Assembly (NCBI RefSeq): GCF_012912005.1
Contig: NZ_JABBEA010000012.1
Location: 62,001-126,000 of the forward strand
Origin: Paenibacillus sp. SZ31
Lineage (GTDB): Bacteria; Bacillota; Bacilli; Paenibacillales; Paenibacillaceae
Length of the DNA stretch: 64,000 nt
Direction: 5' to 3'
The translations under genes were made by a program, and so were the position numbers. The notes under the pieces were generated by a model. That model saw only the letters and a list, made by a program, of their open reading frames with translations, was not told the DNA's origin and did no database searches. Shown piece after piece: positions 45,397-55,800 of this stretch; the first letter of the stretch is position 1; every line of letters starts with the position of its first letter.

Positions 45397-46269
45397 ATGC
45401 AACAGGATAAAACGTGGGGCAACCGGATCTTTGATTTTGTGAATCACGGCTTGCTGCTGTTGATTGGAATCGTGACGGTTATCCCGTTCATGTATATTTT
45501 GGCCGTCTCGTTTACCAGTCCGCATGAAGTGGCTAAGGGAGGATTCATTCTTTTTCCAAAAGAGTTCTCTCTGGCCGCGTACCGTTACATTTTCTCTACA
45601 GATACCTTGATTCGCAGTCTGGGTGTATCGGTCTATATTACGGTAATCGGTACTTTCATTAACCTGCTGTTTACGTCACTTATGGCGTATCCGCTATCCA
45701 GAAGATATTTGCGTGGACGCCAGCCCATTTTGCTGGGTGTATTGTTCACGATGCTCTTCAGTGGCGGGATGATTCCAACATACTTTGTCGTGAAATCTTT
45801 GCACCTGACGGATACGTTATGGTCGCTGATGTTACCTACTGCTATTAGTGCATTTAACTTGATCGTACTGAAAAACTTCTTCCAGGCCATTCCCGACGAA
45901 CTGGAGGATGCAGCCAAAATTGATGGATGTAACGATGTCAGCGTATTGTTCCGGATTGTACTGCCGTTGTCCATGCCAGCGATGGCGACATTTTCACTCT
46001 TTTACGCGGTGGCCCACTGGAACAGTTTCTTCAGCGCTGTTATCTATATCAACGATAGTGAGAAGTGGCCTGTCCAAGTCTGGCTGCGTGAGATAGTCAT
46101 TCTGGCACAGAGCCGAATCGGAGACACGAGTATCGAAGAGACCGAGATTCAGCCGCTTACGATTCGTATGGCCGTTATCGTATTCTCCACGATCCCGATT
46201 ATGCTGGTATATCCATTCCTGCAAAAGCACTTTGCTAAAGGAGTGATGCTGGGTTCGGTGAAAGGTTGA
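45397..46269 (+). CDS. sugar ABC transporter permease (YtcP-like)
   Basis: Second permease of the heterodimer, 290 residues and about six helices. It has the typical VIPFMYILAVSFTSPHEVAKGGFILFPKEFSL start and the EAA loop LEDAAKIDGCNDVSVLFRIVLPLSMPA. It ends with KHFAKGVMLGSVKG, characteristic of YtcP/CarB-type permeases. The start ATG at 45397 has AGGAG upstream; the GTG at 45385 overlaps that ribosome binding site. 45 bases after the first permease. Confidence 0.9.
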   Translation: MQQDKTWGNRIFDFVNHGLLLLIGIVTVIPFMYILAVSFTSPHEVAKGGFILFPKEFSLAAYRYIFSTDTLIRSLGVSVYITVIGTFINLLFTSLMAYPLSRRYLRGRQPILLGVLFTMLFSGGMIPTYFVVKSLHLTDTLWSLMLPTAISAFNLIVLKNFFQAIPDELEDAAKIDGCNDVSVLFRIVLPLSMPAMATFSLFYAVAHWNSFFSAVIYINDSEKWPVQVWLREIVILAQSRIGDTSIEETEIQPLTIRMAVIVFSTIPIMLVYPFLQKHFAKGVMLGSVKG

Positions 46270-46331
46270 GTCGGCACATGGTTCAAAGTCAGTTCACTAT
46301 GACTGCATAAAAAAAGGGAGGTTTTCATGTT

Positions 46332-47831
46332 ATGAAAGCAACAAAAAAGAAAGCCGTAGCTGTCTTGAGCACACTGGCACTGGTGACAGGTTTGCTGGCA
46401 GGATGCGGATCAGACGAGGGTCAGGCTGCCGAGGGCGGCGTACAAAATGTGTCCATAGCCATTGCACAGGTGGGTGATGTGCCAAGCAAAGGCAATGAAG
46501 TTCAGCAAAAGATTGAAGCGTATACCAATACCAAACTGGATATCCAGTGGATTCCGGCTTCGGCCTACAATGACAAAATCAACGTGATGATCGCTTCAAG
46601 CGATATGCCGAAAATTGTGAAGGTGCAATATAACCCAACGGTGACCAGCGCGATGCGTAATGACGTATTCTGGGAAGTTGGCCCATTGCTGAAAGACTAC
46701 AAAAATCTGTCGGCACAGAACGAGCGTTTTTTTGACAACATCAAGGTAGAGGGCAAAATCTACGGGGTTCCTGTATTCTCCGATATTGCGCGGGCTACGG
46801 TGATCTATCGCAAGGATTGGTTCGAGAAGCTGAATCTCAAGGTGCCAGCCACACCGGATGAATGGTATGAAACGATCAAGACACTGGCAACCTCCGATCC
46901 GGATGGAGATGGTCAGGATAATACGTTTGGACTGATGCTTTTCAAAAAATACAATGAGGACCAATATTCCTTCACGACGCGCCTTGGCGTAAGTTTTGGT
47001 GCACCTAATAAGTGGAAGGTCGAGGATGATGGCAGCTTCACGCCGGAATTCATGACACCGGAATATATGCAGGTGCTGGATCTGCTGAAACGTTTGTACG
47101 ATGAGAAACTGCTGAACCAGGACTTTGCCGTATTCGACTCTACGGAAGCGGAGAAAAAGTATGATTCCGGTGTTGTTGGTATTCGTGTTGGTGTTGCGCA
47201 GAACGGTAAAAGTCAGCAAGAGCGTTTGTCCAAAAACAATCCGGATGGTGTGGTAGACATCGCTGGTTTGCTTGGAGCGAACGGAGATCGTGTTGCAGGA
47301 CAGACGGGTAACTCCGGGATTCTGGCATTCCCTAAATCAACGGTGAAATCGGAAGAAGAACTGAAGAATCTTCTCTCCTTCCTGGATAAATTGATGGACC
47401 CTGAGATGGCTACCCTGTTGATGCGTGGTATGGAAGACAAACATTACACCAAAGTGGGCGAAGATCAGGTGGAGATGAGTGACTTTGATGCATTCCAGCG
47501 TGAAGTGAAACCTTATCGTGATAATCTTCCTTATGTCGAAGGGTATAACGTACCGAAATTAAAGGATACCGAACTGGGTGAAAAAGGTACGGCACTTGCC
47601 AAGGAATTGGCGGAGCACGCTGTGTCAAACCCTGCGCTGACGTTATATTCTCCAACGTATGGTGACCGTGGGGCAGACCTGGACCAGGTGATTGCCGATG
47701 CACAGACCAAATATATTATGGGCAAGATCGATCAAAGTGGCTGGGAAAAGGAAATCGAGAATTGGGGCAATGCGGGTGGAAACAAGATTCGTGAGGAATA
47801 TGCCGAAGATTACAAAAAACAGGCTCAATAA
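46332..47831 (+). CDS. extracellular solute-binding lipoprotein 1 of the sugar ABC transporter
   Basis: A 499-residue substrate-binding protein. The signal peptide ends in lipobox LLAGC with Cys25 as lipid anchor, followed by the long two-lobed fold of the LplA/YtcQ family (VQWIPASAYNDKINVMIAS-type strand, YGVPVFSD, VIYRKDWFEKL). The C-terminus has QVIADAQTKYIMGKID, typical of the family. The start follows GGGAGG. Together with the permeases it forms an importer; the ligand is probably an oligosaccharide related to the GH105 product chemistry. Confidence 0.9.
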   Translation: MKATKKKAVAVLSTLALVTGLLAGCGSDEGQAAEGGVQNVSIAIAQVGDVPSKGNEVQQKIEAYTNTKLDIQWIPASAYNDKINVMIASSDMPKIVKVQYNPTVTSAMRNDVFWEVGPLLKDYKNLSAQNERFFDNIKVEGKIYGVPVFSDIARATVIYRKDWFEKLNLKVPATPDEWYETIKTLATSDPDGDGQDNTFGLMLFKKYNEDQYSFTTRLGVSFGAPNKWKVEDDGSFTPEFMTPEYMQVLDLLKRLYDEKLLNQDFAVFDSTEAEKKYDSGVVGIRVGVAQNGKSQQERLSKNNPDGVVDIAGLLGANGDRVAGQTGNSGILAFPKSTVKSEEELKNLLSFLDKLMDPEMATLLMRGMEDKHYTKVGEDQVEMSDFDAFQREVKPYRDNLPYVEGYNVPKLKDTELGEKGTALAKELAEHAVSNPALTLYSPTYGDRGADLDQVIADAQTKYIMGKIDQSGWEKEIENWGNAGGNKIREEYAEDYKKQAQ

Positions 47832-47855
47832 AGAGCCGGAAGCGGAGGCTTGATC

Positions 47856-48959
47856 ATGAAGGAAACATTGCAATTCACATCCGTGCGTATGGCACAGCAG
47901 TTCATGGAAAGTTATCGTAACCATGAGCTGTATCCCAAATGGCATTATGAGAATGGCTGTCTGCTGAAAGCACTAGAGGAGCTGTATACGTACACGGGGG
48001 AGCAAAAGTATTTTGACTACATCCGTGAGCTGATGGATCATTTCGTGCAGGAAGATGGCTCGATTCGCTCCTATACGGTCGAGGAATATAACCTGGATCA
48101 GATCAATCAGGGGAAATCACTGTTCCTGTTGCACGAGAAAACGGGAGAAGAGAAGTATCGCAAAGCTGCGGAGTTGCTTATGACTCAGCTTAAGGGACAG
48201 CCACATACGAGTGAGGGCGGGTTCTGGCACAAAAAGATTTACCCTTTCCAGATGTGGCTGGATGGATTGTACATGGCTACTCCTTATCTGACCCAGTATG
48301 GTGCAGTGACGGGTGAAGAGAAGTGGTTTGACAAGGCGGCTCTGCAGCTCTTGTTGGTGGAGCAACGTACACGTGATCCGCGTAGCGGTCTCTTGTACCA
48401 TGCCTGGGATGAGAGCAAAGAGCAGCGCTGGAGTTCGGGGGAGACGGGATGGTCTCCACATGTCTGGAGTCGGGCGATGGGGTGGTATGTGATGGCGGTT
48501 GTGGATACATTGGATCACTTGCCGGTAGATCATCCGCAGCGCGGACAGATTGTTGGTATTTTCGAAAGGGTAGCGAATGCACTTGTTCATGTGCAAGATC
48601 AACGGACTGGACTATGGCCACATCTGCTGGATCAGCCGGGACGTGAGCGGAACTATCTGGAGGCTTCCGGGACCTCGATGTTTGTCTATGCGTTGGCCAA
48701 GGGTGTACGTAAAGGATATCTGAGTGGCAAGTTCAAAGCGGTTGCTGAAAAAGGGTATCAGGGTCTGCTTCAGCATCTGCTGCAAACGGATCGTGAAGGG
48801 GTGCTGTCCCTGACGCAGTGCAACGGCGGAGCAGGTCTCGGAGGAAGCCCATATCGTGATGGGTCATACGAGTATTATGTGACTGAATCCATTCGAATCA
48901 ATGATCCGAAGTCGGTCGCTCCGTTCATTATGGCAGGGGTGGAGATTGAACTGGCGTAA
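47856..48959 (+). CDS. GH105 unsaturated glucuronyl/galacturonyl hydrolase (YteR/YesR-like)
   Basis: A 367-residue intracellular (alpha/alpha)6-barrel hydrolase with no signal peptide. It carries FQMWLDGLYMATPYL with the catalytic Asp136, plus SPHVWSRAMGWYVMAVVD and GLWPHLLDQPG, all typical of family GH105. Such enzymes remove the unsaturated uronic acid left by polysaccharide lyases from imported rhamnogalacturonan, pectin or related glycan fragments, feeding the KDG pathway encoded by kdgK-kdgA. Start ATG 47856 is seven bases from GGAGG; the in-frame TTG at 47850 is too close. Located between the two binding-protein genes. Confidence 0.88.
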   Translation: MKETLQFTSVRMAQQFMESYRNHELYPKWHYENGCLLKALEELYTYTGEQKYFDYIRELMDHFVQEDGSIRSYTVEEYNLDQINQGKSLFLLHEKTGEEKYRKAAELLMTQLKGQPHTSEGGFWHKKIYPFQMWLDGLYMATPYLTQYGAVTGEEKWFDKAALQLLLVEQRTRDPRSGLLYHAWDESKEQRWSSGETGWSPHVWSRAMGWYVMAVVDTLDHLPVDHPQRGQIVGIFERVANALVHVQDQRTGLWPHLLDQPGRERNYLEASGTSMFVYALAKGVRKGYLSGKFKAVAEKGYQGLLQHLLQTDREGVLSLTQCNGGAGLGGSPYRDGSYEYYVTESIRINDPKSVAPFIMAGVEIELA

Positions 48960-49066
48960 TGCTGGTTCTTTTCTTCAGATTATTTATGATAGCGCATACA
49001 TGGTTGGTTTGAGTGAAATGAGACAAGATCGCTGAACAATTTGGCTATCCAAAGGAGAGATGGTTC

Positions 49067-50578
49067 ATGAGTCCAAAAGGTCCAATGTCCCGTTTAGGCG
49101 GAATCGTTGTAATTGGTGCAATGTCCGCTGGGCTGCTTGCAGGTTGCGGGGGAGAAAAAGGGCCTGCTGCAGGGGAAGGTAAACTTCCCATTTCCATCTC
49201 TTTAATGCAGGTTGGTGATATACCGGCCAAGGAGAACGGGATTGAACAGAAGATTGAGGAATATACGAATACGGATGTCAATGTACAGTGGATTCCGCAG
49301 TCTGCTTTTGATGATAAAGTGAACGTTATGGTTGCTTCAGGCGAGATGCCGACCATTATGCGAGTGAATTATGTGCCGACAACATTTAATGCCGCCAAAA
49401 CGGGACTGTTCTGGGAACTGGGGCCTTACCTGAAGGATTATAAGAACCTTTCTGCCCAATCAGAGGCTTATTTTAACAATATCAAAATTGAAGGCAAGGT
49501 CTACGGTATTCCGAACTTCCGGGATATTGGACGGACTGCTATCGTATATCGCAAGGACTGGTTTGATACGTTGAAGCTGGATATACCCAAAACGCTGGAT
49601 GACTGGTATGAAGTGATGCGCTCCATTCGTAAGGATGACCCGGACGGGAATGGTAAAGAGGATACGTATGGTGCACTGCTATTCAAAAAGTATAATGAGG
49701 GTGTCTCTTCCCCACTGACGCGGATCGCTGTAAGTATTGGCGGCGTTAACAAATGGGGTGTGGATGATGCTGGAAAACTGACCCCGGAGTTCTTGACCAC
49801 CGAATATGTGGACACAATGAAACTCTTCAAGCAACTGTTCAGCGAGGGACTGATTAATAGTGACTTCCCTGCCCTGGACCCTTCTGATGCGGACAAAAAA
49901 ATGGATTCGGGCCTGATTGGCATGAAGCTGAATGGTGTGGCCCAGAACGGAAAGTCCTCTCAGCAACGGCTTACGCCTAATGCTCCCGACGGAGAGATTG
50001 ATGTGGCTCCATTCCAGGGAACCGATGGTATCCGAATCGCCGGGGAGCCAGGAAACTATGGAATGCTGGTCATCCCAAAGGCGTCAGTAACGGATGAGGA
50101 GCAATTGAAGCAGGTTCTCACGTTCCTGGATCAGTTGATGGATGAGGAATTAAGCGCGTTGCAGCTCCGTGGATTGCTCGATGTGCACTACACCAAGACT
50201 GCTGATGGGAAAACCGAACTTAAGGATTTTGACGCTTATCAGCGTGAAGTGAAGCCATACCGGGATAATCTGTTAAGCATTGAAGGGTACAACGTACCTG
50301 AACTGGTCGATGTCCCGATTGGCATGAAGGGGACGAAGATGGCACGTGAGAATGAGCAGTACGCCATTGCCAATCCTGCACTCACATTGTCTTCGGCGAT
50401 CTATACTGAGCGTGGCCAGGAGCTGGATCAGATGATCTGGGATGCGCAGACCAAGTACATTATGGGTAAAATCGATGATGCTGGTTGGGAGCAGGAAATA
50501 GCGAGCTGGAGGAAAGTTGGTGGTGATCAATTGATCACCGAACTGGAAGCATCCTATAAGGAATTAAACGGAAAATAA
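49067..50578 (+). CDS. extracellular solute-binding lipoprotein 2 (paralogue of lipoprotein 1)
   Basis: A 503-residue binding lipoprotein with lipobox LLAGC (Cys27). It is clearly a diverged duplicate of the protein encoded at 46.3 kb: both share runs such as LKDYKNLSAQ, VYRKDWF, REVKPYRDNL and the terminal AQTKYIMGKID. A second specificity for the same permease pair is likely. The ATG follows AAAGGAGAG. It ends the cassette at a terminator; 107 bases separate it from the GH105 gene, and no strong separate promoter was seen there. Confidence 0.9.
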   Translation: MSPKGPMSRLGGIVVIGAMSAGLLAGCGGEKGPAAGEGKLPISISLMQVGDIPAKENGIEQKIEEYTNTDVNVQWIPQSAFDDKVNVMVASGEMPTIMRVNYVPTTFNAAKTGLFWELGPYLKDYKNLSAQSEAYFNNIKIEGKVYGIPNFRDIGRTAIVYRKDWFDTLKLDIPKTLDDWYEVMRSIRKDDPDGNGKEDTYGALLFKKYNEGVSSPLTRIAVSIGGVNKWGVDDAGKLTPEFLTTEYVDTMKLFKQLFSEGLINSDFPALDPSDADKKMDSGLIGMKLNGVAQNGKSSQQRLTPNAPDGEIDVAPFQGTDGIRIAGEPGNYGMLVIPKASVTDEEQLKQVLTFLDQLMDEELSALQLRGLLDVHYTKTADGKTELKDFDAYQREVKPYRDNLLSIEGYNVPELVDVPIGMKGTKMARENEQYAIANPALTLSSAIYTERGQELDQMIWDAQTKYIMGKIDDAGWEQEIASWRKVGGDQLITELEASYKELNGK

Positions 50579-50682
50579 AGCTGGATGGAATAAAAAAAGG
50601 TTGATCAAATGGAATGATATGGTTTATTCTATGAGTGAGTTCATTTTCCAATATCATAAGAAAGACCACACCCTTAAAGCAT

Positions 50683-50717
50683 AAGGCTATGAATCTGCGG
50701 ATTCATGGCCTTTTTTT
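50683..50717 (+). terminator. intrinsic terminator of the ABC/GH105 cassette
   Basis: AAGGC-ATGAATC pairs with GATTCAT-GGCC around TGCG (50683-50710), followed by seven T residues. The rest of the 345-base gap (50579-50924) holds only the downstream promoter. Confidence 0.88.
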
Positions 50718-50874
50718 GTGTTTTAAGCGAATGAAGTGGGTCTATGGAAGGAGGGGCGCACGCCTTGAAGTGATGGGGATGGACGAAAAATAATACCAAT
50801 AGCCTAGTACAACATGGTAGAATATTGATTATTATGTCAAATTTAGGTTTTATTTATGAAGAGAAGTGACTAGG

Positions 50875-50902
50875 TTGACCAAGTAAAGCATCCCCATACT
50901 AA
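50875..50902 (+). promoter_or_regulatory. promoter of the SLH-protein operon
   Basis: TTGACC (50875-50880), 16-base spacer and TACTAA (50897-50902) just before the ribosome binding site. A second possible pair (TTGATT, 17, TTTTAT) lies further upstream, near 50825-50855. Confidence 0.45.
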
Positions 50903-50924
50903 GGTACATAGGAGCGTGAGTAGA

Positions 50925-52193
50925 TTGAAGAAGCAGATTGAAGGACACGAGAAGAAGAAAAAACGGAACGGTTGGATCGTCGGGTTGTTAACGACTGCTG
51001 TATTGGCAGGAACACTATTACCCGTTGGCCCCGTACATTTAACGTCAACAGCGAATGCTGCATCGGGAACAAGTGACACTGCCCTTAGCAAGTTCAAGGA
51101 TATCAAGGGCCACTGGGCTCAAGCAACAATTGCCAAAGCGTATGAAAAAAATCTGATCTCTGGTTACCAGGACGGAACGTTTCGTCCCAATGGCAAAATC
51201 ACGCGTGGGGAATATGCGACAATACTCGCCCGTGCGACTGGACTAGAGAAGGTAGAGGGGCAGAATTCCTTTGCTGATCTCAAGGGCCATTGGTCTGAAG
51301 CCGCGGTTAGCCAACTTGTCGGACAAGGATTCATTAACGCTGGTGATTACGCCAAAGGGTTCAATCCAAATGCGGAACTGACACGTTACGAGATGATGAA
51401 ATGGATTGCAAATGGACTGATTAAGTCCGGGAGCAGCTTCCAGGATGCTTTTAACGATACGAAAAACACGTTGCTCCCCACACCGGAAGTGAACCGGGGT
51501 ACCATTCGTGCCGAGCAGATTCCTTATCTCGCCCTCGTACGTGGGACAGGCATTGTGGGTGGGTTCCAGGATGGCACATTAAAACCAGCGGATTCCACTA
51601 CTCGTGCAGAAGTATCGGCCATTTTACTGCGTTATATGGACGTAGAGGGCACGGATGCCGGGAAGTACAGTGACTTGAATGAGATGAGAGAGGTCGGCAC
51701 GACAGGTACGAATCTAACGACGATTAGTAATTATTTTTATACTAAAAATTCAGTTAAAGTAAGTGATATATCTAAAGAAGAAATTAATTTGTCTAATAAG
51801 TCTGGTGTAGTTACGCTTCATCGATATATCGTCGTGGATGTTACTCAAGGTAAAGCGAAAGGCATCTATGCACCATTATTTATCGGTCCAGAAACACATA
51901 TTTTCAAAGGTAATTATATGGCTTTTGCAGATATATCTTTTACATCAAAAATTGAGAAATCCAATCTAATCACCTTTAATGGCGGTCTATATAGTGGTTT
52001 TTTACAATTTAATCGATTGGATCTTAAACAAACCTCTAAAAATGGCTGGGTAACTATCCCTGAGAATTCGAGTGAATTGATTAAGAAAGATGTAAAGAAG
52101 AGATTTTGGATCACATCCGTTTTGGATGGAAAAAGTGGGGCATATATCTTTAATGAAAAAAGTGAAAATGTTCTACAAATTCAAAATATGTAA
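50925..52193 (+). CDS. secreted protein with three SLH domains and an unrecognised AT-rich-encoded C-terminus
   Basis: A 422-residue protein. A basic N-terminus and hydrophobic core (about 17-40) end at an ANA-type signal cleavage site near residue 46. Three SLH domains (about 56-240; FKDIKGHWAQATIAKAYEKNLISGYQDGTFRPN and so on) should bind the cell-wall polymer. From about residue 265 the protein is unrelated to anything I recognise, and the DNA switches abruptly to low GC. Start TTG 50925 is ten bases from GGAG; GTG 50916 is only one base from it. The next gene starts 27 bases after the stop, so the pair probably makes a surface complex. Confidence 0.82.
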   Translation: MKKQIEGHEKKKKRNGWIVGLLTTAVLAGTLLPVGPVHLTSTANAASGTSDTALSKFKDIKGHWAQATIAKAYEKNLISGYQDGTFRPNGKITRGEYATILARATGLEKVEGQNSFADLKGHWSEAAVSQLVGQGFINAGDYAKGFNPNAELTRYEMMKWIANGLIKSGSSFQDAFNDTKNTLLPTPEVNRGTIRAEQIPYLALVRGTGIVGGFQDGTLKPADSTTRAEVSAILLRYMDVEGTDAGKYSDLNEMREVGTTGTNLTTISNYFYTKNSVKVSDISKEEINLSNKSGVVTLHRYIVVDVTQGKAKGIYAPLFIGPETHIFKGNYMAFADISFTSKIEKSNLITFNGGLYSGFLQFNRLDLKQTSKNGWVTIPENSSELIKKDVKKRFWITSVLDGKSGAYIFNEKSENVLQIQNM

Positions 52194-52855
52194 GTAGTAT
52201 TAAATGGTGGTGAAGTATTATTGTGGGTTAATGGTGAGAAGAAATCCTTAATTGTTATCTTGATTTTTCTTTTTAATATACTATGTTTGAATTTATCATC
52301 GCCTATAGAAGCTGCAAGCTCGGATCCGTATGGGCCCAAGAAACAAGAAATATCTAATACAATACAGTCGTTAGAAAGAGTAGCAAATCCAGGTGTTTAT
52401 TGGTATCAGCTTGATAATGGTAGCTTCAGGGCAGATCACACTAACGGACCAACATTCTCGAATAACCTTAATAGTAATTCATGCTCTAGACCATTTCCGG
52501 CTGAAAAAGAAATACCTAACGAAGTCGATTTTTCCAGGTGGCCTGCTGAATATTGGCCAGAGTTCCAATCCCAAAGAATTACACAGCGAATGGTAGAAAA
52601 TATTCGGATTAAGAGTGTAGATTATCAAACAAGCAATAAGCAGTTATTCTATACTGGGGTTGGTACTACGGTTATAAGAGAAGGTAGTACCATAGTAAAA
52701 ATCAATACCAAAACAGGAGGTTCACACCAAGTAACGGAGTGGAATGATTATGAGAACGGTGGTAGAACAAATCAAGGTTGTCTCAAACAAGTGGTAGCCT
52801 ACCATACACCAATGGATATCATTTGGGAAGGCGATCTGGTTGAAGAAAAAGAAAT
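51715..52855. other. abruptly AT-rich block spanning the junction of two surface-protein genes
   Basis: Counted by eye, 51601-51660 has 32 G/C of 60 while 51721-51780 has 12 of 60. Low GC continues through the 3-prime third of the SLH gene and the first ~630 bases of the next gene, and returns to neighbour level (29 of 60) at 52861-52920. Both edges lie inside open reading frames, suggesting an exchanged segment. Confidence 0.7.
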
Positions 52856-55800
52856 CGATGTAACCCCAGATTCAACCCTTACCATAGGACAAACCCAGCA
52901 GATGGAAGCCTTGGTGAAGACGAAGGGTTATGGTGCGACAGCCTTTGGTGAGGGCATCGAGGTTTCCCGCAGGGAAGCAGAGATCAAATGGTTTTCTTCT
53001 GACGAGACGATTGCGAGTATAGAGCTCAAAACAGGGATGTTAACAGCTGAGAGTCCGGGCACGGTCACTGTGCGTGCCATCTGGAACAATGGTACATACC
53101 TTATCTCGGATACAGCCACCATAACCGTTACGTCTGAGCCAGGACTCGTGGTGAATCTGCCGAACGCTTGCAAAGCCAATACCACACCCCTACAGGCGGA
53201 AGCGGTTTTAACCAAACCGGATCGCTCTGTTCATAAACTGACGGCTCATTCCAAATTGACGTGGCAGAGCTCGAATCTGGATGTGGCAACGATCGGCGCA
53301 GATGGCAAAATCACGACCAAAGGGATCGTGGGTAGCACAACTATCAAGGCTCATTTTCTTGATCCTGCTCAGCAACTGGATGAAGAAGGGACTCAGGTGC
53401 TTGAGGTGAAGGACTGCACGGATAATGGAGAAGGCGGTAATGGTGGTGATCCGGGGGGCGACCCTGTGAACGCATGCCCTGTGACCATCAGCCAACCAAG
53501 TAGAGGTACGGTGATTGAAGCAGCGGTTATGGACCCATCTGTTCGGGGCGTGCTGAAGGCAGATGACCGGGGAGCTGAGAAGTTTGATGTCACTCGTGGT
53601 ATTCCGACCTCGGAAGATCTCTATGCCAATGTCTTAGCTAAGGGATATCTGTTCCAGCACCGTTGGGTTAATATGACCGGAACGGTGACTTATACCGTGA
53701 ATGTGAAAAGGGTTTATCATAAAACCTGGACGATTCCGGGAAGACCCTCTCGTGGTGAGGGCGATCCAGGAACACCTCCTGAGCCTAAAGAACTTGATGT
53801 GCCTGGAGATAAATCCATGCAAGTAACACGGACATATAGCTATTGGCAGATCGATAACCTGGAGGTATACAAGTTAAATGAGGCAAAGGTATCTAACTAT
53901 GCGCTAGGAGGTTATGGTGACACCGTAACTCTAACGCCCAATCAATATACACCTCCTACTTTGCAATCGGTTATGGATACTGCAGTTACTAATCATGTGA
54001 AACCTGCGCCATGTCGAGAGATTGATCTTGGCATCAAAGGGGTTCCGGGTGGTTCGGCTGAACCGTCTACGCCAGATGAAACGTCATTGTTTCAATCTGA
54101 AGCTGAAGCGGAGGTTAGAGAGAACACCGTTAATAACGACAAGGTAACCTTTAATGGAGCGACGATTATGGACCCTGCTCCGGTGGAGAAAACAGCTCCA
54201 AGACCTGGCACGATCCCACAGCCTAGCATGATCGGAGACTATGTTCTGTACCAGAACCGGCTGACGATCAAGAACACATTGATAAACAAAGCTAACCAGC
54301 CGACCACGGGTGAGATTACGTACGGACTGCTGCATGGCAATGTGAACGGAGGGCAGGATCAGAAGTTTCCCATTCTGGGCATCAACTCGGTGACGGTACA
54401 TACTCCGGTTGTGAACTATGCCTGGGTGTCAGATGATCAGCCGCATAACCAGAAGACCATGCCTGATCCGACCAGGGCTGCACTTATTTTAGAGCGTCCA
54501 TTCATTGTGCGGATACCAACTTCAGGTCAACATTTGGATGCAGCAAGTTACCCTGGTTATGGAAATCGTGATTATGCAAAATATTTTCGGATCAAACAGG
54601 TTCGTTTCCCATTCGATGTCTATAACGGTGCCAGAAGTCAGTTTATCCCTGCCCTGACATGGGTGGATATTCCGGTAAATCAATTGGACACCCCTTTTTA
54701 TCTTCCTGTATGGGTAGATGAGGGGAATTACCAGATCGAGTTCCGTAATATCGCCGAAAATGCACCTGCAAACTTTACGGAACAACAGGATGCGAACACG
54801 AATCTGACCCATCATGTGGCAGCAGATACCGTTGCTGTGGAGGTCATCGGACGATTGTATGATTTTCATATCACCGATATTTCAGACTATAACTGGGAGA
54901 ATGTGTTTCGCAAGCGGATGGGCAGTCCGGAACCAACAGGTGTGAGTTACTGGACCGGAGGAAATGGTATCGACGGAGATCCCCGAGGTAACTTAGCTCC
55001 CTATGTCCTGCCTATTCGTCCCGGCAGTCATCCGGTACAGGGTTTTCGGAATGCAACGGTGAAGACAGGGTACCATTTCAAGTTTGATCTGAAGACCAAG
55101 GGCAATATGTTTGGGAAACAGGATGGTATCCGGATTACGCCGACGTTCTCTTTTGTGAGCAAAGATGGCACGACCCGGCAAGAAGTGGATTTATATTACC
55201 ATCGAGGACAGGAACGACTCATTGGTATTGGATCGGCACAGGATCTAGAAAAACGCTTTGTTATCCTGAATTCACGTTTAAGGAATGTGCCCGGTATGGA
55301 GTTAGGCGATACAGCACGTTATCAGTATACTTATGAACTGTCCGAGGAGGAACGTAATCAGGGTACAATGGCAGAACATATGGTTCGTTTCGTGGATCAG
55401 ACCTCTCATTATAAAACGTGGGTAGGTCGTTATGACTGGATGATTCTTCCTTCACAGATCCGTACACTCATTGGCCCCAAAACAGATATACCTTCAGGTG
55501 TTAATGTAGATCGGGCGAATGCAGCGATTCAGCGCTGGTATGGCGAATATAGCTTGCCAGCGGATGTATATGCTGTCCCCAAAGGAACCAATCTAGAACT
55601 GCTCGCCAGACAAAATCAGTTGGATGAGAAGGCAAAGGTATTTCTGAGGGACGGTTACATCGTGGTTAACTTCAATATCGAAACATTGCGCAGCGGCAAT
55701 ACGAATGCACCGCACCTGCAATATATTCATGCCCCGTTGATGAATCAATGGCAGATGGAGGGTTTCGATAACAGCCAGGTAGATGGTCAGGGTAGAAGCT

